Source: Ananas comosus
Lineage: Eukaryota; Streptophyta; Magnoliopsida; Poales; Bromeliaceae
Length of the DNA stretch: 64,000 bases
NCBI RefSeq assembly: GCF_001540865.1
Contig: NC_033632.1
Span: 7,214,743-7,278,742 of the forward strand
Direction of reading: 5' to 3'
The translations under genes were made by a program, and so were the position numbers. The notes below the pieces were generated by a model that was given only the letters and a program-made list of their open reading frames with translations, had not been told where the DNA came from and did no database searches. Positions within the stretch are counted from its first letter, which is position 1. Each line of letters opens with the position of its first letter. Below, piece by piece: positions 46,105 to 57,569 of the stretch.

Positions 46105-46704
46105 TGTCACGCTCCGGCCCACAACGGAGGCACTCATCAGGCCCATGCACCAGACCCGTCAAATGGATAGAGTTTTTTCTATCCACCTGAGGCGTCACAA
46201 CTAATATACATCTCACATTCCGAATAAGAATTGAATTCATGGATTGCATAAGAAAAGTATTATAATATACAGAGTAAATACTACTTCAAGTACATCACTT
46301 TTCATCCATTCACATACATAAGTTTTCAAACACAACCGCAAAATAAGCTTTACATTTTTCTTTTACATTCTTACATTGTTCCAAAACGGGGTACAACTAA
46401 AATACCAAAATAAAATGGAAGGAGACTATCTACTGAGCTACGCCATTTCTCACACCGTCGCATCACCCGTGAATGGACCTGAAAAATATGGAGTTGAAAA
46501 CTATAATTCTATAAATATAATTCCCAGTGGGTACGGCCACCTAAGAAAAAATCTTGACCTATCAGGTTCAAAAAAGGCAATATAAGTGTGGGTTAGTACA
46601 ATATATATAATCAAACAAGCATACAAAAATTAAACATGCTTATGCCTTTATTCAAGATAATGAAACCTACTCATGTGACGTAAACTACCTTTTATTCACT
46701 AGTT
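46105..46704 (-). mobile_element. LTR fragment, minus strand, ending GCGTGACA
   Basis: The minus-strand end GGGCCGGAGCGTGACA at 46105 abuts the previous fragment. The conserved CCGTACCCACTGGGAA block and a decayed hairpin are at about 46500-46540. The 5' part is cut by the CACTA end at 46705. Confidence 0.55.
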
Positions 46705-46871
46705 CACTACAAGAAAAATATTTTTTTGTGGCGATTTATTTGTGGCCATTTAGAAATCACATCTAAATGTTTCACTTTTGTTGGTAAATTTAATACTTTG
46801 CCATTATTTTAATTTGATATGATATTACGCCTCAGGGCCGATTTTAAAAGCTTTTTTATAATGAATATAAT
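46705..46871 (+). mobile_element. CACTA transposon end (truncated)
   Basis: CACTACAAGAAAAA at 46705 is the canonical terminus of plant CACTA (En/Spm) elements, followed by subterminal GTGGCGATTTATTTGTGGCC-type repeats. The element is cut by the LTR starting at 46872; the other end is not in the window. Confidence 0.7.
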
Positions 46872-49400
46872 TGTAAGGAAGTGAATTCTCGAAATACGAG
46901 GGTTAGACTTCAGGCGAAATCGACCAAGGGTCGTATTGGTGAGCTTTGGAAAAGCCAAAGATGTTAAAATCACCAAAAGTGCATTGGAAATGAGTCCACG
47001 GGAGCAAATAGTGCAAAATCTGCACTGGAGCAAAATTGCTCTCGAGGACCGGTCCCTGGCAAGGAGGGACCGGTCCCATCGGCTGGTGTTGCGGGGTTGC
47101 TTGATGCAACCGGTCCCTAGCAGGGAGAGACCGGTCCCCGAACGTGATCCCAGCGAGAAAAGCCAAAAATTGGCTAAGTCCCGAAATCCCAGCTCTCGGG
47201 AACCGGTCTCTCAGGAAGGAATCGGTCTCCCGAGGATCGGTCTCTCTGGGAGAGACCGGTACCTGAACGCGTGACCCGAGCTGAGGCTCTCAGGAACCGG
47301 TCCCAAGTCGGGGAGACCGGTCCCTCTGGGCGTAGAATGCCCAGTGAGGGGCGGTGCACAGAGTGAAAAGTAGAGAGGCTTGGATGGATATTGTTACAAT
47401 ATGAGGTGAATGGGACCCCTCCTCTCTCTCATCTCCTCATTCCACTCCCTCTCTCTCTCACACTCTCTTGCTCTCTCTCTCTAGAAGAAGCAGAAGAAAA
47501 GAGAAGGAAAAGAAGGAAGAAAAGGAAGGAGAAGAAGAAAGAGATCAAGCTAGGAAGGCTTTTGGACCTCTCCCTGTTCCTCTCTTCTCTCTTTGAAGCT
47601 AACATAGAGGTAAGCTTCCAACCCTAGCTTATGGAACTTAGGGTTTTTGAATTTTTAGCTTTGGGAATGGGGTCAAATGGACCCCTAGCACCATTGTTGG
47701 TGGATTAAAGCTAATGTTAGGATTCCAAATTGCAAATGGCAAGATGGGAACCCTAGGGCACCAAAATGAGGTTTTGGTAAAGTATGAGATTGATCTCATT
47801 TGATGTCTTGTAAACCTAATTGCTAGGTGCCTAAACGCGGGGGCGAAGTCGGATTTTGCATTCGACGAGCGGAAGAAAAGATATCTACAAAACAAGGCCG
47901 ACCAAGCTTCATTTCGACCTAAGAGGCCGAGGCGTAGTCGTAACGTTCGTTGGAGGGCATTTCTAGAGCCTCCATACCCTCAAGAGGTGGGGGGTGTCAT
48001 CCCGAAGCATCCGGATTTCCTTTTATGTCTAAGTTAATTTTATTCATCATATGTTGATTATGCATTATAGGATTAGTAGATGTATATTTCCTATTCCTTG
48101 CATGCTTCTTAGTAGTGTAACTATGAGTTGGACACATGAACTAGGGTAGCATGAGGATTGGGTCTTGAGACAAAGAATCCTATAGTGGCAAAAGTGATGA
48201 ACTTGGACATAGCCTAGTAGAGCGGCATTGACTAGTGTAGTAGAAACACTAAACTTGAACGAGTGGCATGTCGATTAGTTAGAAGATATTACTACAACGA
48301 CTGAACGAGTGGCATCGAGTCTAGTGTAGTAAACATAACATGGTTCTAGGGATAGTAGAGATCCCGGCATCTATGATGCATTGTATATTGTGCAGCAGAG
48401 GCACATGGACCCTTGTAGATAGGGTATCCTTTTGTGAGGATTGGATCATACTCATTAGTCTGTTCTTGCTATCGGTGGTCGCTTCACCATGGAACTTGTC
48501 TCTGGAGTACTTCACTAGGGGCAGACGTAGTTGTCCCGCAGACGGTCTCGGTGTGCGAGTGCAGCTTCTCCTCACCTATAAGATTGAGAGTGAGTCGAGG
48601 GTTTAACCTACGGGTTAACCAAGTAGATTGGGTAATAAATATGGAATGCATAGTAGACTTGCATTATTACCTTGAGTAGACATAGTGTATGTTGTAGTTT
48701 ACATTACTATGCACTTTATTTATACACATGACATAATACTAGCATGATAGCAGTTGTTGCATGTATTATTATCATTGATGGCATGATAGAGTAGTTACAG
48801 TTTATTTCTCTATATATCTATCTATCTCTCTATCTATGCCAGCTTAGACCTAGTGGAAAAACCGGCGGTGTCGGCGACCGAACCCACTGGGAACTATATT
48901 TATATCGTTCTCACCCCATGTGGTTTTGGGGTACAGGTACACACAGAGGCGAGCTGAGCGAGGACCGCGGCAAGGGCATAGCGCCCTAAGTGAGCCTAGT
49001 TAGTAGCTTTTCCTTTATGCATTAAAGTACCCTCGTGTACTAGATGATGTTTTGGATAGTTATTGGAGAGCTACTTGTATTTCAAGGAAAACATGTATTT
49101 ACATTTTGGAAGATGGAAATGTAACATATTCAAATGATGTAAATGTTGAATGGTTGTAATAGTTAGAATATCTCTCTTTATACACTTGTACATTCACTTG
49201 TGGTTCTTGCTCTTAGTTATAGTGCACTTGTGTGCATCGTATCGATCATGTATGTTATTTAAGCATTCCCTGGGCGCTTAACTGTACATGATCTGGTTGC
49301 TTGGCCTTGGGCGTACAGGAGAGGTACTGTCCGTTCGGCGGTCCGTCCGGCGCGCCCGAACCGTGCCAAATTAGTAGTGGATTCGGGACGGGGCGTGACA
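46872..49400 (+). mobile_element. 5' LTR (2.5 kb) of a gypsy element
   Basis: It runs from TGTAAGGAAGTGAATTC to GACGGGGCGTGACA. It has the palindrome cluster (47045-47325), TATA-like ACAATATGAGG (about 47396), CT-rich leader, donor GAG|GTAAGC (47609/47610), hairpin (48891-48910) and acceptor GTACAG|GTAC (48936/48937). The donor-acceptor distance, 1,327 bases, is almost the same as in the solo LTR at 29126 (1,330). The primer site follows at 49409-49420. Confidence 0.88.
47045..47325. repeat. ACCGGT palindrome cluster, GGAC type
   Basis: Eight intact cores and two ATCGGT variants in 280 bases. It ends about 70 bases before the TATA-like box. Confidence 0.9.
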
Positions 49401-49768
49401 AGAGATGTTGGTATCAGAGCAATTAAGAGCAAGTAAAGAGAGAGTCTAGGATGGACCTAAGAGACCTTAGGACGGTGAATCCTAGGGTTGTATAGGTACG
49501 TGAGAGAAACGTAAACCTAAATCGGTTGAGAAAGGAATCCGATTGGGTCGGATCGAGCATAGATCTCTAGTATGGCTAGAGATAGATCCGAGCGGTGTTA
49601 GTTCTGAGCTTGAGGGGTTTGTGTTGGCGGCCGACAACACGACGCTAAGAGCTAGGGCTAATACATTAGAGTACGTCTGCTTATGGCGGAGTTGAGTCGC
49701 GTAATATAGTGTATGCGACGGAGTTAAGTGGGTTAGATGACTAACCCGATTGTTGCGTTGCAAGAACA
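49401..49768 (+). other. Leader with primer-binding site
   Basis: TGGTATCAGAGC at 49409-49420 is a perfect match to the initiator tRNA-Met primer site, eight bases after the LTR. The rest up to the gag ATG is non-coding. Confidence 0.85.
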
Positions 49769-51085
49769 ATGTCCCCAAGACACTACGTGCGTAGGTCCGT
49801 TCCGGCACCATCTCCTGAGGTGCCTGAAGAAGCCGGATCTAGTGAAGTACAGGAGTTACGGGCGCAGGTGTCGGTATTGACCAGCATTGTACAACGCCAA
49901 GAGAGTCGATTTGAGCAGCTCCAAGAGCTTATGGAGCGGCATTTTGCGGCGGCAACTGTAGCTGCGACTGAGGGTCGTGACCCGCCCCCGCCTCCAGCTC
50001 GTGCGCCTACGGCGACTGAGGGCGAGGGCATTGTGGCAGTTCCGGTGGCGGCACATCCTTCGCCTGCGAGCGTTCCTCACGCGGCGTCGGGTTCTACGAC
50101 ACCCAATGCGACGGCATTGGAGGCGGAAAGGGAGCGCGCACTTGCGGCTCTCGAGAAGTTCCGAAGGTTTAATCCACCGACCTTCGAGGGAGAGAAGGTC
50201 GAACCTTGGATGGTGGAGTCGTGGGTGGACTCAATGGAGACCTTGTTCGAGGACCTCTACACGCTGGAGAGGGACAAGATCTACCTCGCCACTCATTGTT
50301 TGGAGCGAACGGCGAAGGTTTGGTGGAAGCGAATCAAGAGAAACCGAGCTTCCGACCTTCCGCCGTTGACGTGGGAGGAGTTCATCAACTATTTCCTCGA
50401 TAGTGAGAAAAAGAAGCTCCAGGAGCAATTTCGAAAGTTGAAGCAAGGTAGCCGCACGGTAGCGGAATATGAGCAGGAGTTCTCTCACATTATTGACTGC
50501 GTCCCCGACGTAGTGCGGGATGACAAGGATCGAGCCGATTGGTTCGAGCAAGGGATCCGGGCTGATATCTACCGAGCGGTGCACATTTTAAAGCTCACTA
50601 CCTTCGCGGAGGTGCTCGATCGAGTGTTGTGGGCGGAGCAAGGAAACACTCACATCCGGGAGGAGCGAGAGGCGTCCGAGAAGAACGGTGGTAAGAAGCG
50701 GGCTCAGAGTAGCTCGGGAGCTCAAACCAAGTCAAGGAAGCCCCCGAAGTACCCGCGAACGCAATAATCCAAGGGCCGCGGACCGCAGCGGTGCACAATC
50801 TGTGGTGGGAACCACGAGCCAAGGATATGTGATCAATGGGAGGGGAAGTGCTTCACGTGTGGACAGGCGGGCCATATCAGCCGCTACTATCCAGTGAGGG
50901 CTTCGCCTGCCCCTTCGGTCGCATCGACTCCGGCGACTCCGGCGCATTATGGATGAGTCCCACCTGCTGCGTCATCGGCTGGACGTGCGCAGGTGGCCGG
51001 GGTGCTCGCGGCTAGGGCAGGGGGAAGCAAGGGAGGCGGCTAGGGTCAACTGAGTAGAGGTAGGGTTAGGGTTTACATAGTGCAA
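49769..51085 (+). pseudogene. Ty3/gypsy gag with zinc knuckles
   Basis: The ATG at 49769 opens a 332-codon frame (MSPRHYVRRSVPAPSPEVPE) with the retrotransposon gag domain: FNPPTFEGEKVEPWMVESW, METLFEDLYTLERDKIYLA, RTAKVWWKRIKRN, KLKQGSRTVAEYEQEFSHII. A TAA ends it at 50767. The same frame continues with two zinc knuckles (about 50794-50885): CTICGGNHEPRIC, and CFTCGQAGHISRYYP, where the last Cys is Tyr. Further stops follow, and the frame ends in GRVRVYIVQTLEA, which resembles the gag-pol junction [11 protein letters not shown] of the pol at 59100. The element is then cut; its own pol is not seen. Confidence 0.85.
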
Positions 51086-51924
51086 ACCCTAGAGGCTATA
51101 TATACATAAAGCTCCAATTGCGCAAAAGTCCTCCAAAAGTTGGTATTTAGAATTGAGTCCCTCACAGCGCGAGTAAAACGCACGAACACACCCCCAAATT
51201 CAAATTCATGCATAACGATACATAAAATATAGGGTTTCTCGCAAAATTACCGTTTTGCCAAAAATGACCCCTCCTCGATCAACGCGCGATATCAGGAGAT
51301 CTGTCCGTCAGATTTGCGAACGGATCGCACCAGTGCGATCAGCGCAACAGAGACCTCAAACCCATGCTTTTGTTTTGCCTGGTTTGATCGCAGATTTACG
51401 ACGAAACCCATCCTCTCTCGAACCGGCAAAACCACACACAAATACATAAAATATATGTATCTCCATTTTTCTCGAAATCTGGGGTCAAACCTAAAATCCG
51501 TAAGCGCCAATGGGTCCAGGATAGTCGAACCATTGAAACCGAGCTATTAGATTACTATGAACGGAGTACAATACGCGCCTGAAGCCATCTTTACTTATTG
51601 GCCTCTCCAAAAAATCGGGTTACTATTCACTTTAAGTGAAAAGTAAAGTTCGCGTAAAGTCTCCATTCTAACTCATTTTTTCCAGAAACTTGACGAGTGT
51701 TTTTGTAATTAAAATACACACAAAAATATCACCAACAGAGAGTTTAGCTACACTGCCAAATTCTCAGTCCTTATATATGAATTTCTAGATATTAATTATG
51801 AGAAATCTTTTAAAATGGCCGCAAATTATGGGTACTTTTAGTGGTAAGATTTAAATTTCGCTATTGAAAAGAGAAGATGATTTCTGTGGTGACCTTCCAA
51901 TAAATATACAAAATGTTAACGGTA
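51086..51924. other. Unrecognised intergenic sequence
   Basis: No gene. It starts with TATATATACATAAAGCTCC right after the gag and has short frames without similarity to anything I know. It could be part of an unknown LTR or of host origin. Confidence 0.3.
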
Positions 51925-52085
51925 GGGGTGGAAACGAGCCGAGCTCGAGCGAGCTTACTTCAGCTCAAGCTTGGCTTGAAATTAATTTCGAGCCTAAATT
52001 TAGGCTCAAGCTCGGCTTGAAATTAATTCGAGCCGAGCTCGAGCGAGCCTAATTTCGAGTCGAGCGAGCTCGAGCCCTAAACGAG
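51925..52085 (+). mobile_element. Truncated hAT end
   Basis: TAGGGGTGGAAACGAGCCGA at 51925 followed by repeated CGAGCTCGAGCGAGC matches the hAT family at 14691 and 39936. No matching second end or target duplication was found. Confidence 0.5.
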
Positions 52086-52394
52086 CCGTTTGAAATTCTT
52101 AACATCGTGCAATCTATAGTTTAATTTTTATAAAATATTATCTAAAATTCGATACAAAAAATATCTAATAGCTCAACATACAAAATGAATGCATGAAATA
52201 TGATATTATAATATTAAAAAACTTAGGAAAAGTGACTCTATGAGCGAGTGAAAAAGAGAGAGAGAGAAAGAGAGAGCGCAATTAGAGTAGGATTTTGCTG
52301 GTTTGGTTTTGTAGGCCCAATATTAATCTAAATTCTATATACACATAATTAAAATACATAATATATATTACTTTATATAATTAAAATATATATA

Positions 52395-52640
52395 ATATAT
52401 AATTATATATAGAGAGAGTTCAGCTACTACACTCATATCAGTATAGTCCCTTTTATACTCATAAATTTTCGATCGTTAAATCTATCCTTTTGGCAATTTT
52501 CATCTGTATATCATACTATTCAACCAACCACCCATTAAATCCTAGGGGACCACTATCATCCTAATTAATTGCACATCCAACGGTAAAAAATTTATAAGTA
52601 TAAAGGGGTTTATACTCATAAGAATATAGTAGGCCTTAGT

Positions 52641-52703
<63 letters not shown>

Positions 52704-53030
52704 TAGGTTACTATACTATTAATAGTACCAACCGTTTGCTATTAGGTTTTTAGCCCTTAGATGAAGGGATATTTGGTCAGGATGATAGTACTAGGGTTGA
52801 GGAGGTGGCTAGTTGAATAGTATGATCTAACGGATGAAAATGGCCAAAGGGGTAGATCTAACGGCAGAAAATTCGATAGCACTAAACGCTTGGTACTATC
52901 GATAATATAGTAGCCGGACTCTATATATAGGTAGATCTAATAGCAGAAAACTCGATAGCACAAAACGATTGGTACTATAGATAGTGTAATAGCCAGACTA
53001 TATAGAGAGAGAGAGAGAGAGAGTTCGGCT
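52395..53030. repeat. TA-rich block with repeated 'AGTTCRGCT..CTATAC' units
   Basis: TA microsatellites (52644-52700) and GA/TA ends bound related units. The phrase GTAGATCTAACGGCAGAAAA... with TTGGTACTAT and TAGTAGCCGGACT occurs at about 52850-52920 and again at 52931-53000. Resembles the TA-bounded block at 7917-8541. Confidence 0.4.
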
Positions 53031-53302
53031 TCTATATTATCGATAGTGCCAAATGTTTAATCCTATCAAATTTTATGCCATTAGATCTACCACTTTTGTA
53101 ACATACCGAAATATAGGTGGAATATATTCGACTTTAGCCAAATTGGCCAAAGTGCCATAAAGAAATAGTTGCACAAGTTTCGTTAACATTCCAACCATGT
53201 TGGAAGGGTTAAAAAGGAGTTCTAAAAGAATTAAAAAGGTTTTAGCGATAATGAGAGCTAAATAGAGTCAAAAAGACGCGAAAAATAGAAATCTGGAGCT
53301 TG

Positions 53303-53483
53303 TGTACCGGTACCATGTGATGGCTGTACCGGTACAACCATCGCTAACCAAGGGAGAAAGCTCTCAGGTTTGAGCTGGAAAAAGGCTGTGTACCGGTGAC
53401 AAAATTTCGTGTACTGGTACAGTGCACCGTGGACCACCGAAAAAGACTGTTGTACCGGTGACAGGAACCCGTGTACCGGTACG
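53303..53483. repeat. ACCGGT palindrome cluster, GTAC type
   Basis: Five intact cores (GTGTACCGGTACC, TGTACCGGTAC, two GTACCGGTGAC, GTACCGGTACGG) and one TACTGGTAC. About 70 bases before the TATA-like site. Confidence 0.9.
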
Positions 53484-54717
53484 GTGCACCGTGGACCACA
53501 GGCGCAGCCTGTTACAGAATTAGAGAGTTGGAGGGCCTAACTGCAATTGTAGCAGCCCAAATAAGATCCAAACCCTCTCCTCTCTTCACAGCACCAAGCA
53601 GATCACTCTCTCTCTCATTTTGTCTCCCTCTCTCTCTCTAGAAACTCTTTCTCAAGGTGGGATAGAGGTGGATTGGAGGAGAACTTGTGGGTTTTGGAGC
53701 TTGGGAAGGATCAAGAAGCTCTCCTACAAGGTGGACTTGGATGATCTTGTGACCAAGGTGAGGTTTTATGTGAAGTAAAGCCTAGGGCTTGGTTTTGTGC
53801 TCTAAGGAGCTAAGTTTTGAAGCTTCTACAAGTGTAGAAACATTCTAATGGCCATAGAACACATGAAAATCAAGGTTTTTCATGGTGCTCTCATGGTGGA
53901 TTGCTAGGGTCCGTGTTTGATGCCCTAGGAATGGTTCTAATGGCTAATGGATAGTATTAGAAAGCTTCCTAGTTGATTCTAAGCTAGCATTTGCTTAGGG
54001 ACAAGATCAATTTAGTAGAAAATCTAATATGATATTGTTAGGGCACCAAATTTGGGGCTTTTGCCTCCGGGTGTTTTCGAGGTAAATTGACCTCTTGGAA
54101 ACTTAATTGGGGGTATTTCCGTCGCGTTGGTGCGCTCGGTTTGGTGAAACGAAAAGTCTACGCGAAGTTATTAACGAAACGGTCGATTTTGGTACAGATA
54201 GCCGCAGCGCGCGAAATAGACGTCTAAAAATCATGAGATCGGATCCGGAGTATCGTGGAGTCGAGGAATAAACTCCAGAATTTTCAAATCGCAGATTGGT
54301 GGCCGTTCGGGTGGTCGCTCGAGAGCTCGGGCCAAATCGGGTCACGGGTGCCGTAGGAGGCCGATTGTAAGTGACGACAAGCAATCGGAGCGTATTTCGA
54401 GGTGGGTTGTGTTTACCGAAGCGACTAGGTCGCCTGTATGTCTAAGATACATATTTATCATTGATGCACGTAGTGGTAGCTAGTGTTAGAACACATGAAT
54501 ACATAAAATGAATGTTATGTTAAGCTATCACATTTTGTATATGTATAAAATGTAAGAATGCTAAGTAAATGCTTAGAATGATGTTAGCTAAAGACATGAG
54601 ATAAAGGATTATTGCATGTTAACATAAAGTAGAAAGCATGCTAGTGATAATGCCTAATGGCAAGTTGAGAATGATAAGTAAAAAACTTGTGTATATGGAC
54701 ATAAATGCACCTATAGA

Positions 54718-55020
54718 TCGAGTGGCATTGAACCTAGTGTCAAGAACATAGGTTGAACAAATGTGGCATGAACCTAATGTTAGTAAACATAGGTTGGACA
54801 AGAGAGATAATGAACCTAGTGTTGATGAACATAGGTTAAATAGGGATGCCATTAAACCTAATGTTAGAGAACATAGGTTGTGAGATAAAGATAACGAACT
54901 TAGAATCACATGAACCTAGGTGGGCAAAGGTAATGAACCTAGAGTTAATAAACCTAGGCTATGAGTATGGAGGCAATGAACCTAAAGTATTAACTTAGGT
55001 TGAGTGAAGTCTTGGACCTA
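54718..55020. repeat. Tandem hairpins ACCTA...TAGGT
   Basis: Seven units of about 40 bases, most of the form GAACCTARTGTTAG-n-ACATAGGTTG, same series as 21795-22140. Confidence 0.75.
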
Positions 55021-56286
55021 GATAGGTCAATTCTATAGGGATAAGACCAACCCTTATGTGATGTGAAATGGATTCCGGAATCCCAAAGCTAAATGGATAC
55101 ACCGAGAGGGGTGTGGGGTGTGGGGTGTGGGGTGTGTGCGACGATTTCACCGCCCAGGGGCTATAGAACCATTGTCGTGGCGTGTGCGACGATTTCGCCG
55201 CTGGATGGTTAGCCGGTTAGTGGATCATACCGCCTGTTGACTGAACCATCGACGTGGCGTGTGCGACGATTTCGCCGCCAGGTGGCTAAGTCATGACCTA
55301 GGCTGTTGTTGGGTGAGGTGCGATGCGTTCGCCGCCAGACGGCTAGGACAGGAGTACGGTAGGCTGTGGTTAGCTAAGGTGCATGTGAGAGTTCCTTCAC
55401 CTCGAGCTAGACAGTGCGCGGACTATCCGTAATTGATTGACTCAAAACCGAGTCGAGTGGCATAGTTGGCTAAGGTAAAGTAACCTTAGGAAAGAACGGT
55501 AAATGCTAAAGTATATCAACAATCAAGAATGTCAAAGAATAAAGAATCGCCAATGAGTATAATGTAAACAGAAAAATGTTGTAAAGAATAGCTAATGAAT
55601 GAGAATAGCTAAATAAGTAAAGAACGGCTACATGTAAAGAATGACTAATAATATGTAGTAGAATCAAGTAAACTACTTGCATGAGTTACAGGTTTTGCAT
55701 ATCGCATTTTGTGAGGCATGTTATCTGTTAGTTGTATAATAACATGGTGATATATATATAGATGTTTTTGGACTAACATGATTGCAGTGCCTCCTTGGGC
55801 CTATTGGTCGAGCTTTTCCCTTGGGTGGCCGTACCCACTGGGAACTATGGAGTTGGTTCTCACCCCACGTTGTTTTGGGGTGTTACAGGTATACACGTGA
55901 GCGGCGCAGCGGCGCTAGGCAAGGGCGTAGATTTGTAGATAGCGCCCTATCCCAGAGACCGAGGTAGCAGTTCCCCAATAAGCTTAGCTAGGGGTTCGAA
56001 AGGGATGACAACAACCAACTTGTATTAAATTGTAAAGAATTTGTAATTGTATTTGGGAGTTTAATGTAGAAGAAAAATGGAACTATGATGTACAATGTAA
56101 GTGAGATGTGAATGCTTATAATGGCAAGTAGATTTATGTTTTCGATACTTCCTTATGCAATCTTGATTGTTATCAGTTCCTCGTTGGAGCATTTGTATTG
56201 TACAGGTTGCGACGCCTTGGACGTACAGGGGAAACTCTGTCCGTTCGGCGGTCTGTCGGTGTACACGAACCTGACCAAATAGGCGG

Positions 56287-57469
56287 TGTTAAGGATTTTA
56301 TAGATTGGCGAATTTCGTAGAGTTGTTTGGAGTCTTGAAGAGTTGATCGCAGAAGTTATTCAAATTGGAGAACGAAGACTTATTCGGAAAGTTTGACACC
56401 TAAGGTATGAAGAAAAGATCATTTGTGGTGAAGATACCTAATTAGAATAAGTTCAGAAGGCTTAGATTGCTTTAAAATAATTTTTCTGAACTTTTATGTG
56501 TTCTGGGACCGGTCCCTGAAAAGGAGAGACCGGTTTCCCTAAGGTCCTCACTGCGTAAACCGTGATGCAACCGGTCCCCTGTGATGAGAGACCGGTTCCC
56601 GAACCATGGTGCTTCTATCGCGCAGCGAGGAACCGGTCTCAAGTTTGAGAGACCGGTTCCCGAACGTTGGGTTTTTGGTCACGCAGAGAGGGACCGGTTC
56701 CTCACTTGAGAGACCGGTCTCTCACAGACCGGTCTCCTCGAGAGGACCCTCGAACAATCTGTTTTATGGATTTGTTGGATGCCTTGATTTGTCCATTGAT
56801 TTCCATGGTGTTGTGGCCCTAAGGTATTTATCTAGCATATTACTAATCAATTTGCTAAAGTATTTTTTGAATCACAAATCGATGTTCTTATATTCCAGTA
56901 TGATATATATCATTGTATTTGACAGGGGTTCGTTCGAAAATGTACTCGTGGCTACTTGTTCTTGTGGCCTTATGGCTCGGGGTCGGTCTGTGGAATGTAA
57001 GCGACAAGCCTGCTCAAAAGGCTAAAGGCCATGAAGTATCAACCGGAGGATGAGAGAGTGCATATGGCTGCCTGGCGACGATTCTTGAGAGGCGCCAGCA
57101 GATTGGGATATTTGTGCTCCTGAGGGTATTAGCTAAGGATAAGGATTCTGCCGAAGGCAAAGGAAAAGGAAAAAGCCGTTGATAAAGGGAATAATAGAAA
57201 GCGACTGTGCAGTCTGTCGTCGCCTAAGTCGAGTCGGGTGCATTGAAATTCGGAGAACGGGCTCTGAGCACACGTCACAGTCTACGAGGATGTTCACTAA
57301 TCGACGGTCGGATGTACTCGTCGAAACACTGCATGGTGGCGCAGAATGTTGGAGGTCGGCCAGTATCATTAGTTGTGTTGCCGACGTTTCAGGATTTAAT
57401 TTTTGACAAGGAACTCTACTCAGATTATGTGATTTTCCCGGAGCAAACGAGGTTATTTGCTTGGAGAAA
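56287..57469 (+). mobile_element. Probable LTR or retroelement fragment of another family
   Basis: It starts TGTTAAGGATTTTATAG and carries nine ACCGGT palindromes (56505-56736). The continuation (56760-57469) lacks the conserved hairpin and U5. It has an intron-like stretch from AAG|GTATTTATC (56822) to TGACAG|GGG (56926) and short frames with stops, up to the N gap. I do not recognise a gene. Confidence 0.45.
56505..56736. repeat. ACCGGT palindrome cluster, GGAC type
   Basis: Nine cores, the most in this window, alternating GGGACCGGTCCC- and GAGACCGGTTCCC-like copies with spacers of about 10-35 bases. Confidence 0.9.
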
Positions 57470-57569
57470 NNNNNNNNNNNNNNNNNNNNNNNNNNNNNNN
57501 NNNNNNNNNNNNNNNNNNNNNNNNNNNNNNNNNNNNNNNNNNNNNNNNNNNNNNNNNNNNNNNNNNNNN
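57470..57569. other. Assembly gap (100 N)
   Basis: Exactly 100 unknown bases, a conventional gap of unknown size. The LTR on the right is truncated by it. Confidence 1.

Larger units (their letters stand above)
53098..56286 (+). mobile_element. LTR (about 3.2 kb, 3' end truncated)
   Basis: It starts TGTAACATACCGAAATATAGG. It has the palindrome cluster (53303-53483), a TATA-like AAATAAGATCC (about 53555), donor CAAG|GTGAGG (53757/53758), tandem hairpins (54718-55020) and GTGTGCGACGATTTCGCC repeats (55130-55290). The hairpin 55842-55859 and acceptor GTTACAG|GTAT (55888/55889) follow. From the donor on it is collinear with 20944-23282, yet its palindromes are of the GTAC type. It stops at CCAAATAGGCGG, where another TG-starting sequence begins. 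Confidence 0.8.

Noticed and set aside
49409..49420. tRNA gene at TGGTATCAGAGC sites (also 4737, 10438, 20424)
   Set aside because: The sites match only the 3' end of initiator tRNA-Met, beside LTR ends: they are primer-binding sites.
56606..57025. 139-codon plus-strand frame
   Set aside because: Starts inside the palindrome cluster and runs through an intron-like AT-rich segment; no recognisable domain.
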